Counted from the first letter of the stretch, positions 1 through 6,012 are shown. The stretch is 6,012 nt of DNA from a candidate division WWE3 bacterium CG_4_9_14_3_um_filter_43_9 (GCA_002791435.1 PFXB01000045.1:5678-11689); one strand, 5' to 3'. Made by a program: numbers and translations. Notes: generated by a model not told the origin, from the sequence alone.

Positions 1-2045
1 AAATACACATAGGCATTCCGAAAATAGACGTCGCCCTCAATTTCGATTCCTAAAGGAACTCCCTGGGATGAAGTGATAATATAATCAACGATTTTTTGCC
101 GGTTGTAAAGCGTTGGCCCTTGATTAAAGGGAAAAAGAGTTTGCGGCGACCTAATATCCAGAGAAAACAAATTTCCAACCACCAGAAATCCAAAGACAGC
201 CAGCGTCAATAGTTTTCCCCAGATTTTAAAGGACCAGATTGTTCGGATTATCAATCCGACGACCAGAAAAGGAAGCGGCAGGATAAAAATGATGAAACGC
301 CAATCAAAAGCGAATTCTCCGGAATAGGTTAAATGGGGCAGTAGGGAGAAAGGCAACCAGGTGATAACCATGAGGCCTAAGAGCCTTTCCTGGCTTTGGC
401 TTTTGGCCCTGATCAAAAAAACCAAACCGAGGCTTATTCCCAAAAGCATCACGATTGCTATAAGCGGCAGATAACTGAGGTTTAAAGATTTTGAAAACAG
501 GCTCAGAACAGAATTTCCGATTGTTTTTAGTTTAGTATAAAGGTCAAGACCGGGTTTGAACTGCTCTGTCAGATAATAAAGCAAAACCCTCACGTTGGGG
601 AAATTGTGACGCAGCTCGGAGATTAAAAGCGGCGCCGAAAAAAAGAAAAAGGAGCCAATCGAAAAGATCCAGATTTTCAGGCCCACTTTCACTTTGGCAT
701 ACAGCCACCAGGCTGCCCAAGGAATCAAGAAAAAGAGAGAGGTGTAATGCAGCTGCCAAACTATTCCTGTGGCGGCGCCGGCAACCGGGAGGTACCATGC
801 CTTCTGCTTCAGTTTAATCTGCAAAAAAGAAAAGATTATCAGCAAAATGAAAAACGGGACAACATTAGGACTCCAAAAATGTCGGTCAAGCTCAACCACA
901 AAAGGCGAGGTGGCATAGAAAACGGCACATCCAAACCCAATCCAGGTTCCAAAAAACATCTTGGTAATGAAGTAGATCAAAAGGACGCTTAAAACGCCCA
1001 TTAAAGCTACGCAAAAAGCTCCGCTGGCCGGGTGGCCATGAGAAATTGCGAAAAATGGAAGAACCAAATAATAAAATCCTGGTCCGTAATAAACTCTGCC
1101 GACATCGGTGACAATCGAGGTAGGAGGACCCTGCAGAACGGGTTTTTTCGTTTCCAGCATTTGCGACATCACCAAAAGATCACGCCCCTCATCACCGGCA
1201 ATCCAGGTGGTTTGGGAAAGATGATAGAAGCGGAAAAAAGCGGCTAAACCTATGAGCACTAAGGCTAAAAGCACTTCTTTTCTAAAAAAGAAGCTTTTGA
1301 TTCTGAGACTGAATTTAGCCAGTGAATAACAAAGCAGATGCGGAATATAGCGAGGAATATCAATCTTGGAGTATCCACGCTGTCTGTCTATGAAAATAAT
1401 CGGTATTTCCTTAATTTTAGCTTGAGCCCGAAAAGCTTCATAAACAAAAGCCGGCAAGAAAGTGTTGTCGGTAAAGTTTACTTTTTCCCAATCAATCTTC
1501 TGATATAAATCTTTGGTGAAAGCCCTAAAACTGGTTGTAAATTCGGTTACCTGGAATATACCCAACAACAGACGGGTAATAAAATTGGCGGTACGGCTTA
1601 AGAAATTGCGGTGGGCTTTCAGTTTGACTTCTCCGCCTTTAATAAATCTCGATCCGATCACAAGATTATATCCACGCTCTATTTCGGCCATTAAGCGTGG
1701 AATATCCGAAGGTGCGTGCGAAAAATCGGCATCCATCTGTAAAACCACTTCGGCTTGCCTGGTCTCAAACGCATGCTTAAAACCAGTCTTGAGAGCCAAT
1801 CCTATCCCCTTTCCGGTTTCGATGATTGCCACCTTTTTGTCTTTACGGACCAGACTTCTGCACACCTCGAGAGTTCCGTCGGTGGAATGGCTGTCAACAA
1901 AGAGAAGGTGCGTATCCCATCCGTCAATCTTTTGCGTTTGGGTTTTCACCGCCTGATAGAGTTTCTGGATATTATCTAGTTCATTTAAGGTGGGAATAAC
2001 AATTACTAATTTCTTGGGTTTTGCCCTTTTTGCGTTGATCTCCAT
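1..2045 (-). CDS. Bifunctional GT2 polyprenyl-phosphate-sugar synthase fused to GT39/PMT-like membrane glycosyltransferase (3' end cut by window edge)
   Basis: I translated this frame by hand from the ATG at 2045 to the left edge: 681 codons, no stop, so the C-terminus is missing. Residues 11-240 are a DPM1-like GT2 domain. It has VIPTLNE (15-21), an acidic VDSHSTDGT (50-58), the metal-binding MDAD (104-107) followed by FSHAP, GSRFIKGG (131-138), FTTSFRAF (169-176), and IKEIPIIFIDRQRGYSK (211-227), a strong family signature. Such enzymes move a sugar from a nucleotide donor to polyprenyl phosphate in the cytoplasm. From about residue 256 a polytopic domain begins, with roughly eleven hydrophobic segments up to about 628. 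Just after its first segment lies GDEGRDLL (284-291), placed like the catalytic acidic loop of GT39/ArnT-type GT-C enzymes. WSPN (391-394) and the hydrophilic tail after 629 also fit. Such enzymes transfer sugar from a polyprenyl-phosphate donor outside the cytoplasm, so both steps may sit in one chain. The start has AAGGAG four bases upstream and follows the previous stop by one base. Sugar and acceptor are unknown. Confidence 0.9.
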   Translation of the reverse strand, partial: MEINAKRAKPKKLVIVIPTLNELDNIQKLYQAVKTQTQKIDGWDTHLLFVDSHSTDGTLEVCRSLVRKDKKVAIIETGKGIGLALKTGFKHAFETRQAEVVLQMDADFSHAPSDIPRLMAEIERGYNLVIGSRFIKGGEVKLKAHRNFLSRTANFITRLLLGIFQVTEFTTSFRAFTKDLYQKIDWEKVNFTDNTFLPAFVYEAFRAQAKIKEIPIIFIDRQRGYSKIDIPRYIPHLLCYSLAKFSLRIKSFFFRKEVLLALVLIGLAAFFRFYHLSQTTWIAGDEGRDLLVMSQMLETKKPVLQGPPTSIVTDVGRVYYGPGFYYLVLPFFAISHGHPASGAFCVALMGVLSVLLIYFITKMFFGTWIGFGCAVFYATSPFVVELDRHFWSPNVVPFFILLIIFSFLQIKLKQKAWYLPVAGAATGIVWQLHYTSLFFLIPWAAWWLYAKVKVGLKIWIFSIGSFFFFSAPLLISELRHNFPNVRVLLYYLTEQFKPGLDLYTKLKTIGNSVLSLFSKSLNLSYLPLIAIVMLLGISLGLVFLIRAKSQSQERLLGLMVITWLPFSLLPHLTYSGEFAFDWRFIIFILPLPFLVVGLIIRTIWSFKIWGKLLTLAVFGFLVVGNLFSLDIRSPQTLFPFNQGPTLYNRQKIVDYIITSSQGVPLGIEIEGDVYFRNAYVY

Positions 2046-2046
2046 G

Positions 2047-3246
2047 TTACTCCTTTGATGAATCTGTCTTAAGTAGATCATTGCCGGCTGATTCTGTGTA
2101 TATTCTATCCAACCTGGACACCACTCTATTCCAAGTGTATTCCTTTTCTATTAGATTAAGTGCGGTTTTGGCAACCTGTTGACAGAGATTATTATTTTGA
2201 AGAACCTGCACGACTTTATCGGCAAACTGCTGAGCGTCGTCCGGAGCAATAAAGATTTCTTTCCTTTCGCTGGCATGTGCAATACCTTCAGAAACATAGT
2301 GCGTCGCCACCACCGGACATCCTGCCGCCATAGCCTCCAAAACCTTAATCTGCATCCCTGAGCCTGAACGCAAAGGAGCAACCGCCAAGCGCGCCTGCGC
2401 CAAGTAATCATAGATGGAGGGTACAAATCCGGTGACTTTTATGTGTTTGCTCGCCAGCTTCTTAATTTTTTGGCCGGGATTGTTCCCCACAATCGCGAAA
2501 GTGAGATGAGGCATCTTTTTTAAAATCAGAGGAAAAACCTCTTTCGTAAACCATAAAACTGCATCTTGATTGGGAAAATAGCCCATGTTCCCGGTAAAAA
2601 TAAGATCATGCCGATACTTCTTGTTTTTTTTTGGTTTTCTTAAATCTACGCCTAAGGGAAGAATGGATACATTTTCTTGAATCCCAAGGGCCGCGCGGTC
2701 TCTTTCGGAAACAACAATCACCTTATCAAATTTTTGACACAGAGTCTTTTCATAGTTTTTCATTCTCAACTCTTCGACTTTGGAAACAACTTTAAACAGC
2801 AATTTTTCTCTTTTGGCTCTATTTCTCATGTTCAGCGAAAAAGCATCCATAAGATCTATAACTTTGGGAATTCCTTGGTGATCTTTGACATATTCCGCCA
2901 TCCGGGCTAAATGCACGTGAATTAAGTCGTAGTGGTTATGTTTGAGTAAATGTTTAATTTTAGCGGACATGGCCGGTGAGGCAAAATAACCGACCTGCAG
3001 GGGCAAACGGGACAAACTCCCTCGTAAAACATTGAGGTGGGACTGAATTTTGTTCCAGAAAACTAACTCTAAACGACAATATTGTTGCATGTATTTTATG
3101 TCTTCTTCTTTGGTATCTGCAGCTTGAAAAGTCACCAGAGTGATCTCGTGCTTTTTGGAAAGAAGTTTAATCTGGTTATAATCCCGCAATTGGTCGCCCT
3201 TTAAAGGATAATAAGGAAAACGCGGCGCCAGATACAAAATTTTCAT
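2047..3246 (-). CDS. GT4 family glycosyltransferase, similar in style to the XrtA/PEP-CTERM-associated Stp1 (TIGR03087) group
   Basis: This is a 399-residue soluble GT-B glycosyltransferase with no membrane segment. It probably transfers a sugar from a nucleotide donor to a lipid-linked glycan at the inner face of the membrane. The N-terminal acceptor domain starts MKILYLAPRFPYYP and carries KGDQLR (16-21). VIDLMDAFS (129-137) follows. The C-terminal donor domain includes LIFTGNMGYFPNQDAVLWF (215-233), VTGFVPSIYDYLAQ (271-284) and PLRSGSGMQIKVLEAMAAG (291-309). The second Glu of the EX7E motif is E304. The position of the first Glu is a Ser (S296), a difference from classical GT4 enzymes. The KGD motif, the FTG-M-Y-PN-DAV-WF pattern and the PLR-G-G--KVLEAMA pattern recall TIGR03087 proteins; no exosortase or PEP-CTERM gene is visible here. 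An ATG at 3303 would add 19 residues. The ATG at 3246 is preferred because AGGAG lies seven bases upstream, homology starts there, and it forms an ATGA overlap with the upstream gene. Donor and acceptor are unknown. Confidence 0.93.
   Translation of the reverse strand: MKILYLAPRFPYYPLKGDQLRDYNQIKLLSKKHEITLVTFQAADTKEEDIKYMQQYCRLELVFWNKIQSHLNVLRGSLSRLPLQVGYFASPAMSAKIKHLLKHNHYDLIHVHLARMAEYVKDHQGIPKVIDLMDAFSLNMRNRAKREKLLFKVVSKVEELRMKNYEKTLCQKFDKVIVVSERDRAALGIQENVSILPLGVDLRKPKKNKKYRHDLIFTGNMGYFPNQDAVLWFTKEVFPLILKKMPHLTFAIVGNNPGQKIKKLASKHIKVTGFVPSIYDYLAQARLAVAPLRSGSGMQIKVLEAMAAGCPVVATHYVSEGIAHASERKEIFIAPDDAQQFADKVVQVLQNNNLCQQVAKTALNLIEKEYTWNRVVSRLDRIYTESAGNDLLKTDSSKE
2050..2055 (-). promoter_or_regulatory. 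Ribosome binding site of the GT2-GT39 gene
   Basis: AAGGAG on the minus strand lies inside the last codons of the upstream GT4 gene, four bases before the ATG at 2045. The upstream TAA stop sits in that spacer. Ribosomes ending one gene can therefore re-initiate directly on the next, which supports both the start choice and translational coupling. Confidence 0.85.
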
Positions 3247-4388
3247 ATCCGAGCTCCTATCGCTTCGTACAAGGATCGATATGCTAAAGCTGTTTTTTCC
3301 CACGAAAATTGAGCCGCTTGTTGCAAGCCCAGATCGACCCGATTCTGATAGGCATCCGGACTATCATTTAATATCTTTTGGATCCCGCAGGCAATTTCGT
3401 CAGCGCTTTCAGGGTTGACGTATAAAACCGCCCTTCCGCCGACTTCTGGAATGGAGGTGGTTTTGGAAGCGACCACCGGTTTGCCGGTACTCATCGCTTC
3501 CAAAACCGGCAGGCCAAATCCTTCATATAAAGACGAATAGATAAAAAGATACGCTTGCCGATATAAAGTTGCCAGTTCGCTTTCGCCGACGAAACCGGTG
3601 AAAACAATCCTGTCTTCCAGCTGAAAATCTTTGACTAGCTCGCTAAAATTTGAGTTCCGGTGACGATCAATTCCAACGATAACCAGTTGATATTTTTGGC
3701 GCTCTTCCCTGTTTAATTTCTGAAAACTTTGAATCACTTTTTCTGTATTTTTACGCGGATCGGTTCCGCCTAAGGCTAAAAGATACGGTTTGTGAATCTT
3801 ATATTTTTCCAGAGTCTCGTTGTCGGATGGCCTACTTTGCAACTGCTCAGCCATCTGATCGCTTCCGAGATAAACAACCTTTATTTTATTTTTATTAATC
3901 TTCAGGTAGCGGATAATATCTTTGGCCGAATAATGAGAATCGGTGGCGACAATCCCAGCCTTGCGGGCTGCTGCAGTCACGATGATTTTGCGATAAAAAC
4001 GACCGATGTTCTGATAAACGGAGGGCGACTTTGGCAAAACAGAAAAAGGGAGCAGAAACATGACATCGTGGACGGTAATTATTAGTTTAATTTTTTTTGA
4101 CAAACAAAGCGGCGCAGTATTAGCTGGAGAATGAAGAAGGTCAAGACCATCTTTCGCAGCCTGCAGGGGAAGACAAATCTGCTCCCAAATGAAATAATTG
4201 GAGGGAGTGAGGACTTTCCAGTGGAAATTTTTCACCTGGGGAAGTTTTTCTGCTGCTTGAGGCAAATCAAGGTAGATGATGTATTCATTCCGGCTGTCGA
4301 TTTTAGCCAAAGCGTGAATCAGGTGATAGGTAAATTTTCCTAAGCCCACTTGTCGTTTTAGGTAACGCCCGTCAATGCCAACTTTCAC
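3243..4388 (-). CDS. GT4 family glycosyltransferase (MtfB/mannosyltransferase-like)
   Basis: This is a 381-residue GT-B enzyme of the GT4 family, expected to add a sugar to a lipid-linked oligosaccharide from a nucleotide donor in the cytoplasm. The N-terminus reads VKVGIDGRYL and then VGLGKFTYHLIHAL, the pattern typical of the mannosyltransferase-B-like GT4 subgroup. HSPANTAPL (86-94) and ITVHDVMFLLPF (104-115) follow. The donor domain has LALGGTDPRKN (204-214), VFTGFVGESELATLY (262-276) and a complete EX7E motif, YEGFGLPVLEAMSTGKPVV (288-306, Glu 289 and 297). The length is normal for the family. An ATG at 4439 would add 17 residues (398 in total). The GTG at 4388 is preferred: AGGGGA lies six bases upstream, the conserved fold starts there, and the ATG has no clear ribosome binding site and abuts a palindromic repeat. 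The TGA stop overlaps the next ATG as ATGA, so the two GT4 enzymes are translationally coupled and probably act in sequence. The exact sugar and linkage cannot be told. Confidence 0.93.
   Translation of the reverse strand: MKVGIDGRYLKRQVGLGKFTYHLIHALAKIDSRNEYIIYLDLPQAAEKLPQVKNFHWKVLTPSNYFIWEQICLPLQAAKDGLDLLHSPANTAPLCLSKKIKLIITVHDVMFLLPFSVLPKSPSVYQNIGRFYRKIIVTAAARKAGIVATDSHYSAKDIIRYLKINKNKIKVVYLGSDQMAEQLQSRPSDNETLEKYKIHKPYLLALGGTDPRKNTEKVIQSFQKLNREERQKYQLVIVGIDRHRNSNFSELVKDFQLEDRIVFTGFVGESELATLYRQAYLFIYSSLYEGFGLPVLEAMSTGKPVVASKTTSIPEVGGRAVLYVNPESADEIACGIQKILNDSPDAYQNRVDLGLQQAAQFSWEKTALAYRSLYEAIGARI
3254..3258 (-). promoter_or_regulatory. Ribosome binding site that fixes the second GT4 start
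   Basis: AGGAG on the minus strand lies seven bases before the ATG at 3246 and inside the last codons of the upstream GT4 gene. It favours the 399-residue start over the in-frame ATG at 3303, which would create a 61-base overlap with the upstream gene. Confidence 0.85.
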
Positions 4389-4394
4389 TGAAAA

Positions 4395-4400
4395 TCCCCT
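4395..4400 (-). promoter_or_regulatory. Ribosome binding site supporting a GTG start for the first GT4 gene
   Basis: AGGGGA, within AAAAGGGGA on the minus strand, lies six bases before GTG at 4388. No comparable motif precedes the alternative ATG at 4439. This decides for the shorter protein. Confidence 0.7.
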
Positions 4401-4442
4401 TTTATAGTTCTTTAAAAACAGAATGTCACTTTTAACCATTCA

Positions 4443-4518
4443 TGTCATTCCCGTTTAAAGCGGGAATCTATCAAATAAGATTTTATTGTCTGGATTCCCG
4501 ATCAGGTCGGGAATGACA
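4443..4518. repeat. Composite palindromic repeat (two inverted REP-like units with 11-bp terminal inverted repeats)
   Basis: The outer arms TGTCATTCCCG (4443-4453) and CGGGAATGACA (4508-4518) are perfect 11-bp inverted repeats. Each half is itself a palindrome. Unit A is ATTCCCG-7 nt-CGGGAAT (4447-4467). Unit B is ATTCCCG-7 nt-CGGGAAT (4494-4514), whose stem extends to 8 bp around TCAGG. The inner arms also match: CGGGAATC (4461-4468) against GATTCCCG (4493-4500). The 24 bases between the units are AT-rich. This is the layout of paired REP/BIME elements. The ATTCCC-N9-GGGAAT core recalls the neisserial dRS3 repeat (ATTCCC-N8-GGGAAT) and similar dispersed repeats of other bacteria. No coding capacity is seen. 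It lies 54 bases upstream of the preferred GTG start. Only this copy is in the window, so dispersal in the genome is inferred. Confidence 0.8.
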
Positions 4519-4525
4519 CAGAGGA

Positions 4526-4536
4526 TCGGGGTGACA
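4526..4536. repeat. Degenerate half repeat next to the composite element
   Basis: TCGGGGTGACA matches the right arm of the neighbouring element (TCGGGAATGACA, 4507-4518) with one base lost and one changed. It may be a decayed further unit of the same repeat. It is short, so chance is not excluded. Confidence 0.35.
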
Positions 4537-4569
4537 AATTGTTTTAATAACGCTATATGTTGGTTTATA

Positions 4570-4626
4570 GAGAAACTGATTCCAAATTACCATCTACTTT
4601 TTCTAAACAGCTTTAATCAGTTTCTC
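4570..4626. repeat. 12-bp perfect inverted repeat with 33-base loop
   Basis: GAGAAACTGATT (4570-4581) and AATCAGTTTCTC (4615-4626) are perfect inverted repeats. Allowing one unpaired G at 4627, the stem gains four more pairs, TATA (4566-4569) with TATA (4628-4631). No T-run follows on either strand, so a simple terminator is unlikely. It could be the ends of a small mobile element, an operator, or an RNA stem in the leader of the GT4 genes. Confidence 0.7.
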
Positions 4627-4627
4627 G

Positions 4628-4671
4628 TATAGACATACCTTAATGTCCACTTTTAAATACATTTGTCTATA
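4628..4671. repeat. Two-part stem-loop immediately after the polymerase stop codon
   Basis: TATAGACA (4628-4635) pairs with TGTCTATA (4664-4671) over 8 bp. Inside it AATGT (4642-4646) pairs with ACATT (4659-4663), leaving a 12-base loop and a one-sided 6-base bulge. It starts one base past the TAA of the polymerase gene. It is AT-rich and lacks a T-tract, so it may stabilise the 3' end of the mRNA rather than end transcription. Its TATA at 4628-4631 is also usable by the neighbouring 12-bp stem. Confidence 0.5.
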
Positions 4672-4672
4672 A

Positions 4673-5986
4673 TTATCCTTTAGCCGATTTTTGACTTAAT
4701 TTAATAAAAACAAAAAACCCTATAAAATCCATCAAAAAAAGCGGGGTATGATTGGCAAATTGCCCGCGCACCCACATCATAGTTACTGCAACCAAAGTCG
4801 CGTATAACAAAACCGCCGAGATATTGGCCTTGTTAAAACGCAGGAAAAAAGAGCTGGCTTTGGCAAAAAGTCCGAGGAAAAAAGTTCCGATCACGATTCC
4901 TGCCAAACTGAAATTCAGATAAAGCTCGCCCAGCAAAGGTAAAATTCTTCCCTGAAAGGTTGCCAGCAGAATCTCGCTGTTTTTGACGATATCCGGACGG
5001 AACATGTAGGGAATCGGTCTTACCAGCAAATCCAGATATGTCCGGCCCCACTCGTAGCTAAAACGAGAGGGGGTGTTTTCCAAAATGATGATCGTGTTTC
5101 TCACCGAATCAAAGTAGTTGTTGACCAAAAGGTAAATATAGTTTGAAAAATCTCCCAGCCTCGTTTTAATCTGTTCCAACAAACTCATGTCCTGAAACCA
5201 GGTATGATTGCGGACTTCTCCCATCAAAACGATAAAAACGATAAAAATAACCAGTGCTGCTATCAGCAGTTTTTTAACCGGAATTTCTTTTTTCAAATAA
5301 TGGTAAAGAATGAGACACTCTAAAATATAAACAATGATTAAAAGTCGTGCGCCGATTAGCATGATTAAGAGAAAAGAAATCCCTCCCAATGCATACAATA
5401 AGAACGGAGCAAGCGTCTTTTTACCTTTGAGATGAAAGGCAAAATTGACCAGGAATGCCAATTTGGAAAGTAAAACGCCCCATAAAAGATACATCTTGCC
5501 TTTGGTTAAATCGCCGGTTTTCCCCCAGTTTTGAATGTATGAATTTAGCCCTCCCACCGAAAAAATGAAGATTATAAACGAAAGCAGGGCAATAACGAAA
5601 AAGATCACGGTCAGTTTCGCAACTTTCTGCTCATCTATCTCGGAAGACTCAAAAAAACGTTGCCATTGTTGATGAATCGCGATTTTCCGCCCCAAATCAA
5701 AGAATATCAGTCCTAGAATAGCAAGAACCAAAACCATATTTAAAGTCACCTGTCTGAAATCATCAACTGCCGGCGGAATAAAAAAATAATACAAGGAGGG
5801 AATCCCATAATAGACAAAAAAAATGAATCTGAAAACAAGATTGGTGTCGAAAAAATCTATTTTTTCTTTGTTGATTGCTTTTCGGAAAAGAGAGTAAAAC
5901 AAACCTGTGAAAAGACCAAGCCAAAGTAATACGCCGAAAGCGATCGATGAAATTATTTGATTGGTGGCAAAGATAAATGTATCCAT
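4673..5986 (-). CDS. wzy: Wzy-type oligosaccharide repeat-unit polymerase (O-antigen polymerase-like membrane protein)
   Basis: This is a 437-residue integral membrane protein with about ten hydrophobic segments (roughly 8-32, 50-70, 81-98, 123-145, 166-184, 192-228 as two, 238-255, 357-377, 388-405, 412-430). A large hydrophilic loop of about 100 residues (256-356) lies between the later segments. That layout, with one large external loop, is typical of polymerases that join lipid-linked repeats outside the cytoplasm. The loop and its flank hold GRTYLDLL (314-321), RPIPYMFRPD (323-332) and GELYLNFSLAG (353-363), which match the pattern of the oligosaccharide repeat-unit polymerase family (TIGR04370-like). 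Arg214 in IGAR and Arg407 in WVRG are candidate sugar-binding residues by family analogy. O-antigen ligases share this fold, so the polymerase role is probable, not proven. The ATG at 5986 lacks a clear ribosome binding site. The frame is open from there to the right edge, so the gene could begin outside the window. The product fits with the GT4 genes downstream. Confidence 0.8.
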   Translation of the reverse strand: MDTFIFATNQIISSIAFGVLLWLGLFTGLFYSLFRKAINKEKIDFFDTNLVFRFIFFVYYGIPSLYYFFIPPAVDDFRQVTLNMVLVLAILGLIFFDLGRKIAIHQQWQRFFESSEIDEQKVAKLTVIFFVIALLSFIIFIFSVGGLNSYIQNWGKTGDLTKGKMYLLWGVLLSKLAFLVNFAFHLKGKKTLAPFLLYALGGISFLLIMLIGARLLIIVYILECLILYHYLKKEIPVKKLLIAALVIFIVFIVLMGEVRNHTWFQDMSLLEQIKTRLGDFSNYIYLLVNNYFDSVRNTIIILENTPSRFSYEWGRTYLDLLVRPIPYMFRPDIVKNSEILLATFQGRILPLLGELYLNFSLAGIVIGTFFLGLFAKASSFFLRFNKANISAVLLYATLVAVTMMWVRGQFANHTPLFLMDFIGFFVFIKLSQKSAKG

Positions 5987-5992
5987 GTTGTT

Positions 5993-6006
5993 ATCGCAAA
6001 AGCGAT
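5993..6006. repeat. Small palindrome upstream of the polymerase start
   Basis: ATCGC-AAAA-GCGAT is a perfect 5-bp stem with a 4-base loop, seven bases upstream of the ATG at 5986, where a Shine-Dalgarno sequence would be expected. It may be a short operator or RNA hairpin, or part of coding sequence if the gene starts further upstream. It is short enough to arise by chance. Confidence 0.3.
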
Positions 6007-6012
6007 TGATAG

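Larger units (their letters stand above)
4389..4672 (-). other. Repeat-rich intergenic region between polymerase and first GT4 gene
   Basis: These 284 bases hold no convincing gene. They contain, in transcription order, a stem-loop just after the polymerase stop, a 12-bp inverted repeat, a degenerate half repeat and a composite palindromic element. I looked on the minus strand for a promoter with paired -35 and -10 boxes at 16-18 base spacing and found no convincing one. I also found no GC stem followed by a T-run that would act as a rho-independent terminator. Whether the GT4 genes have their own promoter or are read through from the polymerase gene is open. Confidence 0.6.

Noticed and set aside
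747..1247. Plus-strand open frames of 81 and 71 codons
   Set aside because: They lie wholly inside the well-supported minus-strand GT2-GT39 gene, and their translations look like random low-similarity sequence.
1513..1979. Plus-strand frame of 147 codons and the overlapping 74-codon frame
   Set aside because: Both are antisense to the GT2 domain, whose minus-strand frame has clear catalytic motifs. The plus-strand products show no domain.
2624..2632. Run of nine T (A on the coding strand) as a programmed slippage site
   Set aside because: It encodes part of a Lys-rich linker between the two GT-B domains, and the frame is intact on both sides, so no frameshift is needed.
3247..3303. N-terminal extension of the second GT4 gene from the ATG at 3303
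   Set aside because: It would overlap the upstream gene by 61 bases. ATG at 3246 has a strong ribosome binding site, an ATGA overlap and the expected N-terminus.
4389..4439. N-terminal extension of the first GT4 gene from the ATG at 4439
   Set aside because: The added 17 residues are not family-like and have no good ribosome binding site. GTG at 4388 has AGGGGA six bases upstream.
4494..4514. Palindrome B as a rho-independent terminator
   Set aside because: The stem is suitable but no T-tract follows on either strand, and it belongs to the larger composite repeat.
5227..5250. Short tandem repeat AAAACGAT inside the polymerase gene
   Set aside because: It encodes a hydrophobic Phe-Ile-Val stretch of a membrane helix. 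Biased codon use explains it.

Overview
The window carries four genes, all on the minus strand, so transcription runs from right to left. All four concern cell-surface glycan assembly. In order of transcription they are: a polytopic Wzy-type repeat-unit polymerase (4673-5986); an intergenic gap of 284 bases packed with inverted repeats; a GT4 glycosyltransferase (3243-4388, GTG start preferred); a second GT4 glycosyltransferase (2047-3246); and a two-domain protein (1-2045, cut by the left edge). That last protein joins a polyprenyl-phosphate-sugar synthase (GT2, DPM1-like) to a GT39/PMT-like membrane glycosyltransferase. No RNA genes, CRISPR arrays, transposases or plus-strand genes were found.

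The three downstream genes form one translational unit. The first GT4 ends in an ATGA overlap with the second, and the second ends one base before the ATG of the fusion protein. Each of the three has a good Shine-Dalgarno sequence. The polymerase gene lies upstream across the repeat-rich gap, and its ribosome binding site is weak or absent. Its frame stays open to the right edge, so its true start could lie outside the window.

The likely joint role is making and exporting a polysaccharide or glycolipid. The two soluble GT4 enzymes would add sugars to a lipid-linked repeat in the cytoplasm, and the polymerase would join repeats on the outer face of the membrane. The fusion protein would charge a polyprenyl phosphate with one sugar and then transfer that sugar outside the cytoplasm, onto the glycan, a lipid or a protein. 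The substrates cannot be read from the sequence.

The organism is bacterial and uses the standard code: TGA is a true stop at the ATGA junction. The sequence is moderately AT-rich. The GDEGRD-type GT39 domain and the compact, overlapping layout resemble uncultured candidate-phylum bacteria, for example Patescibacteria/Microgenomates. This is an impression from protein style, not a demonstrated placement.

The most notable items are the GT2-GT39 fusion, which is a complete continuous reading frame across the domain junction, and the composite palindromic repeat of about 76 bases with 11-base perfect terminal inverted repeats just upstream of the first GT4 gene.
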